Source: Candidatus Aminicenantes bacterium UBA4085 | GTDB taxonomy: Bacteria > Acidobacteriota > Aminicenantia > Aminicenantales > UBA4085 | DNA length: 5,269 bases | Assembly (NCBI GenBank): GCA_002383325.1 | Contig: DFYJ01000078.1 | Location: 3,974-9,242 of the forward strand | Direction: 5' to 3' | Shown here: in pieces, positions 1 to 5,084 of the stretch | Layout of the letters: every line of letters begins with the position of its first letter | Position numbering within the stretch: position 1 is the first letter of the stretch | Translations under genes and position numbers: made by a program | The notes under the pieces: generated by a model | Database searches by the model: none | Seen by the model: the letters and a program-made list of their open reading frames with translations, nothing else | Told to the model about the DNA's origin: nothing

Positions 1-606
1 CAGATAGCCGACGTTGGAGTCGGCCACTTCGATCTCGGCCGCTTTAACCGCTTCCAGGACGGCCTCGTACTTCTCCGGCGTGGTCACGATCTCCCAGGCA
101 TCGCCGTCGTCTTTGATGTCGTCGGCCCCGGCCGAAAGGGCGATGTCCATGAGTTGCTCTTCGTTGGCTTTGTCCTTGTCGATGTCGATGTAGGCGCCCC
201 GCTTGAAGCGGAAGGCGACGCAGCCCTGGGTCCCGATCTGGCCGCCGTTCTTCATGAAGATGTGCCGAACCTCGGAAACCGTCCGGTTCTTGTTGTCCGA
301 GAGGGCCGTGACGTAGATGGCCACGCCGCCGGGGCCGTATCCCTCGTAGGCGACTTCCTCGTACTGGACCCCTTCCAACTGGCCGGTGCCTTTCTGGATG
401 GCCCGCTTGACGTTGTCGGCGGGCATATTGGCGTTCTTGGCGGTCTGGATGGCCGTGCGCAGGCGGGGATTCTTGTCGGGGTCGCCGCCGCCGGCCCGGG
501 CGGCCACGGCGATCTCGCGGATGATCTTGGTGAAGATCTTGCCCCGTTTGGCGTCCGCGGCGCCCTTTTTATGCTTAATCGAGGCCCATTTGGAATGACC
601 GGACAT
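1..606 (-). CDS. yebC: YebC/PmpR (TACO1) family protein, 3' end cut off by the window
   Basis: The family is annotated as a DNA-binding transcriptional regulator (PmpR in Pseudomonas). TACO1 is the mitochondrial translation activator, and recent work links bacterial YebC to relief of ribosome stalling at proline-rich stretches. Reading down from 606 gives 202 codons with no stop before the edge. Family signatures are clear: MSGHSKWASIKHKKG at residues 1-15, ARAGGGDPDKNPRLRTAI (36-53), NMPADNVKRAI (60-70), YEGYGPGG (87-94), DNKNRTVSEVRH (104-115) and GGQIGTQGCV (121-130). Full-length members are about 240-250 residues, so roughly 40 C-terminal residues lie outside. An AAGGAG at 616-621, nine bases from the ATG, supports the start. 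Family membership is essentially certain. Whether it acts as a DNA regulator or a translation factor cannot be told from sequence. Confidence 0.97.
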   Translation of the reverse strand, partial: MSGHSKWASIKHKKGAADAKRGKIFTKIIREIAVAARAGGGDPDKNPRLRTAIQTAKNANMPADNVKRAIQKGTGQLEGVQYEEVAYEGYGPGGVAIYVTALSDNKNRTVSEVRHIFMKNGGQIGTQGCVAFRFKRGAYIDIDKDKANEEQLMDIALSAGADDIKDDGDAWEIVTTPEKYEAVLEAVKAAEIEVADSNVGYL

Positions 607-615
607 GAGAGTGAG

Positions 616-621
616 CTCCTT
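616..621 (-). promoter_or_regulatory. Ribosome binding site of yebC
   Basis: On the minus strand these bases read AAGGAG, a near-perfect Shine-Dalgarno sequence. It sits nine bases before the ATG at 606-604 and fixes the yebC start at the conserved MSGHSKW N-terminus. Confidence 0.8.
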
Positions 622-648
622 GGAGACGAGATACGGCCGCAAAAGGAT

Positions 649-654
649 ATCATA
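649..654 (-). promoter_or_regulatory. Possible -10 element for yebC
   Basis: The minus strand reads TATGAT (5 of 6 to TATAAT), about 43 bases before the yebC ATG. This would give a leader of roughly 35 nt. No good -35 lies 16-18 bases upstream; the nearest candidate, TTGCGG, is only 12 bases away. This is a weak, position-based prediction. The gene could also receive read-through from the ABC operon upstream on the same strand. Confidence 0.35.
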
Positions 655-672
655 AACCATCCCGCGCCGCAA

Positions 673-697
673 TCCGCCGGGGGGTGGCGGACACCCC
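673..697. repeat. Overlapping inverted repeats between the two divergent promoters
   Basis: Two perfect 6-bp inverted repeats share bases. TCCGCC at 673-678 pairs with GGCGGA at 686-691 across a 7-base loop, and GGGGTG at 681-686 pairs with CACCCC at 692-697 across a 5-base loop. They cannot both form at once. The site lies about 20 bases upstream of the yebC -10 candidate and about 27 upstream of the DUF2892 -35. That position suits an operator, but GC-rich DNA makes short palindromes common. It has no following T tract, so it does not look like a terminator. Confidence 0.35.
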
Positions 698-723
698 ACG
701 AACGGCTGTTTCCAGGGGGCACC

Positions 724-752
724 TTTAAAATATATAAAAAATATTGTATAAT
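724..752 (+). promoter_or_regulatory. Sigma-70-type promoter for the DUF2892 gene, in an AT-rich island
   Basis: A perfect TATAAT lies at 747-752, preceded 17 bases upstream by TTTAAA at 724-729 (4 of 6 to TTGACA). The spacer is almost pure A and T, in sharp contrast to the GC-rich surroundings. Transcription would start near 759, giving a leader of about 19 nt. A 5-bp inverted repeat (AATAT 729-733, ATATT 741-745) sits in the spacer. The alternative ATG at 751 overlaps the -10 element and so would not be transcribed as a start. Confidence 0.75.
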
Positions 753-764
753 GAATAAGATATT

Positions 765-771
765 AAAGGAG
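765..771 (+). promoter_or_regulatory. Ribosome binding site that sets the DUF2892 start
   Basis: AAAGGAG is followed by six bases and then the ATG at 778. It selects residue 1 as MKTNM and excludes the in-frame ATG at 751, which lies upstream of this site and inside the -10 hexamer. Confidence 0.8.
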
Positions 772-777
772 AGACGC

Positions 778-990
778 ATGAAAACCAACATGGGCTCCGT
801 CGACCGGATTCTGAGAACCGTTCTGGCCGCGGCCTTTGCCGCCCTGATCCTGACCAAGACCGTTTCGGGGACGTTGACCATCGTCCTGGGCGTTCTGGGA
901 GGGATCTTCATCATCACGTCGATCATCGGCTTCTGCCCGCTTTACGTCCTTCTGGGCATCTCGACGAAGAAGAAGGCCCCCAAGGCCTAA
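778..990 (+). CDS. DUF2892 (YgaP-like transmembrane) small membrane protein
   Basis: This 70-residue protein matches the DUF2892 / YgaP-like transmembrane family. It has a short basic N-terminus with the typical N-x-G-S-V-D-R-I-L-R pattern (residues 4-13), two hydrophobic segments (about 14-28 and 31-52), and the family hallmark GFCPLYVLLGI at 51-61 containing Cys53. A lysine-rich tail ends it. In some proteins this module carries a rhodanese domain, but here it stands alone. Its biochemical role is unknown; membrane insertion is predicted. The frame is open far upstream (to 154), but that part is antisense to yebC. The start at 778 follows from a consensus -10 and a good ribosome binding site. 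It is the only plus-strand gene between minus-strand neighbours, and its TAA overlaps the TAG of the convergent ABC ATPase gene. Confidence 0.9.
   Translation: MKTNMGSVDRILRTVLAAAFAALILTKTVSGTLTIVLGVLGGIFIITSIIGFCPLYVLLGISTKKKAPKA
974..988. terminator. Weak hairpin at the convergent gene ends
   Basis: AGGCC (974-978) can pair with GGCCT (984-988) across a 5-base loop, forming a 5-bp stem exactly over the overlapping stop codons. On the plus strand no T tract follows. On the minus strand a pyrimidine-rich TCTTCTTCG stretch follows, but without a proper T run. It is at best an inefficient terminator. Confidence 0.2.
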
Positions 991-1688
991 GACGGAGTCT
1001 CGCCCCGCGCCAGGCCGTCCAGGAAAACCAACTGGTCCGCTTCGGCGGCCGGCCAGTCGTCGCGCAGGACGGCCCGGCCTTCCCGCAAGGCCAGGGCCCT
1101 GTCCGCGTCCGCCGCGAAGGGCTCCAGGTCGTGCGAAACGACCAGGACGGCCGCGCCGTCGTCCTTCCGCCGCAGGATCCAGTCCGCGATCAGGTCCCGG
1201 GTCTCGCGGTCCATGGCCTCCAACGGCTCGTCCAGGAGGATGTGGTCAGGCGATCCGATGAAGGCGGCGGCGAAGGTGGCCCGCCGCTTTTGCCCCAGGG
1301 ATAGCTCCCGCACCGACCGCCCGGCGAAACGAGCCAGGCCGAAGCGGGTCAGGGCTTCCTCTGCCTCCGCGGCGGGCCGCCGCCGCAGGCGGCAGACCAG
1401 GAGAAGGATGTCACGGATGGCGGCGTAGGGCGTTAGATCGGGCTGTTCCGGGAGGTAAGCCAGCGAGGCCCGGGCCGCGACTTCTTCCCGCCACAGGTCG
1501 CGCCCGTCGACCAGGATGTGCCCTGCATCGGGCGGCTCGACTCCGGCCGCCAGCTTCAGCCAGGTGCTCTTGCCGGCCCCGTTCGGCCCCACGATGAGGG
1601 TCAGGCCCGCTCCGATCGAGAGGCTGATATTCCGCAGGAACGGCCGCCCGGGGTCATACCCAAAAGACACCTTGTCGAAGACGATCAT
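987..1688 (-). CDS. ABC transporter ATP-binding protein
   Basis: This is the ATPase subunit of an ABC transporter. It hydrolyses ATP at the inner face of the membrane to drive the permease encoded just upstream. All nucleotide-binding motifs are present in its 233 residues: Walker A GPNGAGKST (34-42), Q-loop Gln82 in YLPEQPD, signature LSLGQ (129-133), Walker B ILLDEP (150-155) with catalytic Glu154, D-loop AMD (158-160) and switch His186. Its compact length and the LDEPLEAMD wording resemble CcmA/ABC-2 exporter ATPases, so export is more likely than import, and no binding-protein gene is seen. Its ATG overlaps the permease stop by four bases (ATGA, 1685-1688), and GGAG lies six bases upstream, indicating translational coupling. 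The substrate cannot be inferred. The gene ends in a four-base convergent overlap with the DUF2892 gene. Confidence 0.95.
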   Translation of the reverse strand: MIVFDKVSFGYDPGRPFLRNISLSIGAGLTLIVGPNGAGKSTWLKLAAGVEPPDAGHILVDGRDLWREEVAARASLAYLPEQPDLTPYAAIRDILLLVCRLRRRPAAEAEEALTRFGLARFAGRSVRELSLGQKRRATFAAAFIGSPDHILLDEPLEAMDRETRDLIADWILRRKDDGAAVLVVSHDLEPFAADADRALALREGRAVLRDDWPAAEADQLVFLDGLARGETPS

Positions 1689-2953
1689 CGTGAGCTCCAG
1701 GTGAGGGAATCGCCGCCCGCGGCGAAGCGCCGCTCCAGCCAGCGGCCCATCTTGACGGCCCGCTCCCGGCGGACCGCTTCGCGCCAGGCCAGCCAGGCCG
1801 CCGGGGGGACGAGAAGCAGCCCGGCCGGGACGAGCGCGGTCAGGACCGCGGCCAGCAACAGCTCCAGGAACAAGGCCGGAATCGGGCTCCGTGCGGTCGC
1901 CATGGAGGGACGCACGGCCGCTGCCGCTCTGAACACGGCGTAAGGCAGGAGGGCCGAGATCGGGGCCGGAGCGGGGGAGAACAGGACGAAGGCCGCCAGC
2001 GCCGCCGCGGCGGGGCAGGCCAGGAAGGCGGCGTCCTCCAGCACACGGCGTCCGGATCCGATGGGGAGGGAACGGCTCCAGGGCCAGGGGGGACGCTGGC
2101 GACCCAGGATGGCCGCGGCAGCGGCCAAGGATCCGGCCAGACCTCCTCCGGCCGCCAGGCGCACGGCCGCCCGGGCCGGTCCGGGGGCAAGGTCGTTATT
2201 GACGAGAAGAAGGGCCGCCCAGCCCAGGAAGAGAGCCGGAAGCAGGAGAGACCCGAACATCCTCCAGCCGACCGCGCGAAGGGAAAGGCGGAGGCCGAAC
2301 GCGGTCGGGCCCGAAGGGCGCGGGACGAGGCGGCGGACCGGCCGCCGACCGCTCAGGAACGGCCCGCAGGCCCGATCGGCCCATCCCGCGGCCAGCGCCG
2401 CGACCGCAAGCCAGAGCGGCTCGCCTGAACCCGCCAAGATGCAGGCCGCCAATCCCAGCCCGGAAGCCCAGAGAGGCTGGCGGGACGGCATGAGGTAGAG
2501 GGCCATGAAGAAAGCGGCCGCGAAGATTCCCACGGCCGCGGCCCAAGCCGCGCCGGCTCCATTCTTGTCCATGGGGAGCAGGAAAGCCAGGACGGCCAAG
2601 GGGACGAGAAGGGGGAGCTCGGCCGTGACCACCGCGGCCGCGGCTTGAAGCCGGTGGCCGCGGGCGGACGCGGGGAGGTGCCTGATCCAGCCGCTCAGGC
2701 CCAGCGTCACCCGGGGGACGCCCAGGGCGCCCGCCAGTCCGGCCAAGAGCGTCAGCTGCAGGCCGCGGCGCAGCGCGTCACCATCCTTGAGCAGGCGCTC
2801 GGCGAGCAGAAGGACGAGCTCGGGGCGAAAGAGGTAGTAGACGGCGAAGATTCCGGCCAGGACGGGGGCTAGGAGTCGGGTTCCGACCCGGGCTCCGACC
2901 CGTAAATGGAAGCGGAGAAAAGCGGCTTCATCGCCCCTCCGGCCGTTGGGCAT
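1685..2953 (-). CDS. Polytopic membrane protein, putative ABC exporter permease
   Basis: This 422-residue protein is probably the permease partner of the adjacent ATPase. I do not recognise a named family. About ten hydrophobic stretches can be seen, near residues 27-45, 64-80, 105-127, 133-155, 162-174, 177-191, 232-252, 264-284, 307-347 and 357-388. Basic connecting loops include RRPVRR around 203-208 and an arginine-rich C-terminus. A segment PPWPWSRSLPIGSGRRV (288-304) resembles the cytoplasmic loop of ABC-2-like permeases, which is only suggestive. The chosen ATG at 2953 lies 17 bases after the beta-barrel gene stop. The frame is open further, to 3289, but there it overlaps the upstream gene in another frame. 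No strong Shine-Dalgarno precedes the ATG, so re-initiation from the upstream gene is plausible. The C-terminus overlaps the ATPase start by ATGA. Confidence 0.82.
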   Translation of the reverse strand: MPNGRRGDEAAFLRFHLRVGARVGTRLLAPVLAGIFAVYYLFRPELVLLLAERLLKDGDALRRGLQLTLLAGLAGALGVPRVTLGLSGWIRHLPASARGHRLQAAAAVVTAELPLLVPLAVLAFLLPMDKNGAGAAWAAAVGIFAAAFFMALYLMPSRQPLWASGLGLAACILAGSGEPLWLAVAALAAGWADRACGPFLSGRRPVRRLVPRPSGPTAFGLRLSLRAVGWRMFGSLLLPALFLGWAALLLVNNDLAPGPARAAVRLAAGGGLAGSLAAAAAILGRQRPPWPWSRSLPIGSGRRVLEDAAFLACPAAAALAAFVLFSPAPAPISALLPYAVFRAAAAVRPSMATARSPIPALFLELLLAAVLTALVPAGLLLVPPAAWLAWREAVRRERAVKMGRWLERRFAAGGDSLTWSSR

Positions 2954-2970
2954 GGGAGTCCGATCCGGGA

Positions 2971-3834
2971 TCAGAAGAGGATCCTGATGCCGGCCCCGAG
3001 GCGCAGGAAGCTGGGATTGATCAGAAGCTTTCCGGCCGGAATGATGTCGGTCTCGGGGTCGAACTCGGCCAAGGCGGTGGTGTCCTCGATGGGTTGGAAG
3101 GACAGGGAGGCTTCGCCCGCGGCGGCCAAGTGGTATCGCGCTTCGATCCACACGGCGGCATTGGTCCCGATGTGGACGTTTAAGGTCGCGCCAAGATTGC
3201 CGCCGATCCGGTTGAGGGTCTCGATGGACATGATCAGGGCGTATTGCTGCGAGAAGAGGACGGAGTGGCCGCCCAGCCAGAACTTCCAATAGTCCAGCGT
3301 CCCGATCTCGCCGTCGATCGAGAACCAGGTCAGGCCGGCCGACAGGTCCAGGCTGAACCAGGACGGCAGGGTCACCCGGTAGAAGCCGTTCAGGCTGATG
3401 GTCCGCTCGTGGAGCTCGCCGCTGGGGTCGGCCATGGGGATGGCCTGGCTGGCCGTCACCGGCGTCGGCGTATAGCTTGGCGGGGGGTAGGAGGTGTAGC
3501 TGATCGAGACGGCATCGGAGGTCGTTGTCCCCGTGACATCAGGGCTAAAGGCCAGGTACGTGAGCGAAACGCCGAGGCGGCCGAAGACGACGGCCGCGCC
3601 CACGGACCCCCCGGAGATGGACTTGGCGCTCAGGCTCAGAGTCTGGAGGCCGGAGGTGACCGCCGGCGTGCCGTAGAGGAAAGGCGGCGCGTAAGCGTGG
3701 GTGTAGGGAGCGTCCTTCCAAGAGGGGATGTAGCCCCCGAATCCCATGACAAGCTCGGCGTGGGGTTGGGCGACGGCCCATCCGGCCAGGCTCAGGAAGG
3801 CGGCGGCGGCTATCAGGAAGCGCGGGATTCGCAT
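2971..3834 (-). CDS. Secreted outer-membrane beta-barrel-like protein of unknown function
   Basis: This 287-residue protein starts with a signal peptide: basic MRIPR, a hydrophobic core to about residue 18, and a likely cut after AVA (20-22) before Gln23. The mature part has many short alternating or aromatic strands typical of small outer-membrane barrels, for example SLSAKSI, ALIMSIETL, GATLNVHIG and AAVWIEARYHLAAAGEASLSF. It ends in Phe (RLGAGIRILF), the usual recognition signature for barrel assembly. A Tyr/Pro/Thr-rich segment (112-127, with three consecutive prolines at 117-119) looks like an external loop. I do not recognise a specific family. The frame extends to 3891, but GGAGGA at 3841-3846, six bases from the ATG, and the signal peptide fix the start at 3834. 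It is first in the operon with the putative ABC permease and ATPase, which suggests an envelope function. Confidence 0.85.
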   Translation of the reverse strand: MRIPRFLIAAAAFLSLAGWAVAQPHAELVMGFGGYIPSWKDAPYTHAYAPPFLYGTPAVTSGLQTLSLSAKSISGGSVGAAVVFGRLGVSLTYLAFSPDVTGTTTSDAVSISYTSYPPPSYTPTPVTASQAIPMADPSGELHERTISLNGFYRVTLPSWFSLDLSAGLTWFSIDGEIGTLDYWKFWLGGHSVLFSQQYALIMSIETLNRIGGNLGATLNVHIGTNAAVWIEARYHLAAAGEASLSFQPIEDTTALAEFDPETDIIPAGKLLINPSFLRLGAGIRILF

Positions 3835-3861
3835 GGCATGTCCTCCGGGCCGTGATAAAAT
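3833..3861 (+). promoter_or_regulatory. Predicted extended -10 promoter for mnmA
   Basis: TGATAAAAT at 3853-3861 is an extended -10 (TG, one base, then TAAAAT, 5 of 6). ATGGCA at 3833-3838 lies 17 bases upstream of the hexamer and matches 4 of 6 bases of TTGACA. Transcription would start near 3868, about 14 nt before the mnmA ATG. The element overlaps the leader and first codon of the divergent beta-barrel gene. It is a prediction from motif and position only. Confidence 0.45.
3841..3846 (-). promoter_or_regulatory. Ribosome binding site that sets the beta-barrel gene start
   Basis: On the minus strand these bases read GGAGGA, six bases before the ATG at 3834. This excludes the upstream in-frame start at 3891 and agrees with the signal peptide beginning at MRIPR. 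Confidence 0.8.
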
Positions 3862-3881
3862 GGCCCTGCTCTCTGAACGCC

Positions 3882-3890
3882 ATGATAGCA
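3882..3890 (-). promoter_or_regulatory. Predicted extended -10 promoter for the beta-barrel/ABC operon
   Basis: The minus strand reads TGCTATCAT: an extended TG, one base, then TATCAT (5 of 6). No good -35 is seen, which is tolerable for extended -10 promoters. Transcription would start near 3875, about 40 nt before the gene ATG. The hexamer contains the mnmA start codon on the opposite strand, so transcription of either gene runs through the other promoter. Confidence 0.4.
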
Positions 3891-5000
3891 CATTCCGTTT
3901 CCGTCCCTGAGGCCGTCCCTCCCGCGGGCATCGTCGCAGCCGCCATGAGCGGGGGAGTGGATTCTTCGGTGGCAGCCGCCCTGCTTCTCCGGGAGGGCCG
4001 CCAGGTCGTCGGCCTGACCATGGATCTCGTCCGCCGGGGCCGGGGGGGCTGCGGCGACGAGAGCCGTCCCGGGTGCTGCGGCTCGGGAGCCCGGAAGGAC
4101 GCGGCGGCCGTGGCGGAGGCCCTGGGCATTCCCCTCTACGTGGCCGACTTCCGGCGGACTTTCGAGAAGACCGTCATCGGGCCGTTCGCCGAGGAATACC
4201 TCCGCGGCCGGACGCCCAATCCCTGCCTGCTCTGCAACCGGCGGGTCAAATTCGGCCCGCTGCTGCGGCGGGCGGAGCGGCTGGGCGCTTTGTCCCTGGC
4301 GACCGGACACTATGCCCGGATCGAGACGGATGCCGCCTCCGGCCGCCGACTGCTGCGCAAGGGGCTCGACCCCGACAAGGACCAGTCCTATTTCCTCTAC
4401 TCCCTGCCGCAGGACGTCCTGGCCCGGACGCTCTTTCCGGTGGGCGGCCTGCGCAAGGCCGAGGTCAGGGTCCTGGCCGAGCGGCTGGGCCTGCCCACGG
4501 CCCGCAAGCCGGAGAGCCAGGAGATCTGCTTCGTCCCCAACGACGATTATGCCGGCTTCCTGAAGCCGCTGGTCCCGGACGCCTTCAGGCCCGGCGACAT
4601 CGTCGATCCGGAGGGCCGGACGATCGGCCGCCACGGCGGGATCGCCCGCTACACGATCGGCCAGCGCAAGGGCCTGGGCATCGCGGCCGCCCATCCCCTC
4701 TACGTCATCGCGGTCGACGTTGAGACCAATCGCCTCACGGTCGGCCCCGGAGAAGCTCTCTTCCGACGACGTCTGAGGGTCGAAGGCCTGAGCTGGTCGG
4801 CCATCGCCGGCCTATCCACGGACCGGAAAGCCGCCGTCAAGCTTCGTTCCCGCCACGCCGAGGCCGCGGCCGTCCTGCATCCCGAGTCGGAGGAGGCGGT
4901 GACGGTCGAGTTCGAGCGGGCCCAGCGGGCCATCACGCCGGGGCAGGCGGCCGTCTTCTACGACGGCGACGTCGTCCTCGGCGGCGGGACCATCGTCTAG
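3882..5000 (+). CDS. mnmA: tRNA-specific 2-thiouridylase MnmA
   Basis: MnmA activates U34 of tRNA Lys, Glu and Gln with ATP and inserts sulfur delivered by a cysteine desulfurase or relay, giving 2-thiouridine in the cytoplasm. The 372 residues show the PP-loop SGGVDSS (23-29), FAEEYLRGRTPNPCLLCN (102-119), GHYAR (142-146), KDQSYFLY (166-173), SQEICF (212-217) and YTIGQRKGLG (257-266). Cys118 and Cys216 match the two essential cysteines of the family, and Cys115 makes a CxxC. A CGDESRPGCCG segment (57-67) adds three more cysteines. Length is normal for MnmA. The ATG at 3882 is chosen because the only earlier start, GTG at 3852, lies in the predicted -10. About 16 residues precede the first strand, slightly long, and no Shine-Dalgarno is seen. 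It is transcribed divergently from the ABC operon. Confidence 0.97.
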   Translation: MIAHSVSVPEAVPPAGIVAAAMSGGVDSSVAAALLLREGRQVVGLTMDLVRRGRGGCGDESRPGCCGSGARKDAAAVAEALGIPLYVADFRRTFEKTVIGPFAEEYLRGRTPNPCLLCNRRVKFGPLLRRAERLGALSLATGHYARIETDAASGRRLLRKGLDPDKDQSYFLYSLPQDVLARTLFPVGGLRKAEVRVLAERLGLPTARKPESQEICFVPNDDYAGFLKPLVPDAFRPGDIVDPEGRTIGRHGGIARYTIGQRKGLGIAAAHPLYVIAVDVETNRLTVGPGEALFRRRLRVEGLSWSAIAGLSTDRKAAVKLRSRHAEAAAVLHPESEEAVTVEFERAQRAITPGQAAVFYDGDVVLGGGTIV

Positions 5001-5056
5001 GCGGCCTCCCCCCGGGCCCTTATCCCATCTCCGGGTGCGGTCCAGGGTATCGTCCC

Positions 5057-5084
5057 GGCGGCTTCGGGCTTTACCCGCCTTTTT
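5057..5084 (+). terminator. Probable rho-independent terminator of mnmA
   Basis: GGCGG (5057-5061) can pair with CCGCC (5075-5079), directly followed by TTTTT (5080-5084). A nested alternative stem, CGGG (5065-5068) with CCCG (5074-5077), can form inside. It lies 57 bases after the mnmA stop, in the right orientation. The stem is short, so efficiency is uncertain. Its T tract is also part of the left arm of the inverted repeat described separately. Confidence 0.45.

Noticed and set aside
154..777. Plus-strand reading frame continuous with the DUF2892 gene (starting at 154)
   Set aside because: It is antisense to the clearly conserved yebC and has low-complexity shadow composition. A consensus -10 and ribosome binding site place the real start at 778.
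252..926. Minus-strand frame of 224 codons overlapping yebC and the small membrane gene
   Set aside because: It is in a different frame from yebC, is rich in Pro/Ser/Arg as expected of an out-of-frame GC-rich shadow, and crosses the AT-rich promoter.
2954..3289. N-terminal extension of the permease frame up to 3289
   Set aside because: It overlaps the barrel gene on the same strand in another frame, is not hydrophobic, and begins without a ribosome binding site. The ATG at 2953 fits operon spacing.
3852..3881. Earlier GTG start for mnmA at 3852
   Set aside because: It falls inside the predicted extended -10, has no Shine-Dalgarno, and would add ten more residues to an already long N-terminus. 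Residual uncertainty remains because the 3882 ATG also lacks a Shine-Dalgarno.
3813..4694. 293-codon minus-strand frame antisense to mnmA
   Set aside because: MnmA motifs on the plus strand are unambiguous. The antisense frame has no recognisable protein features.
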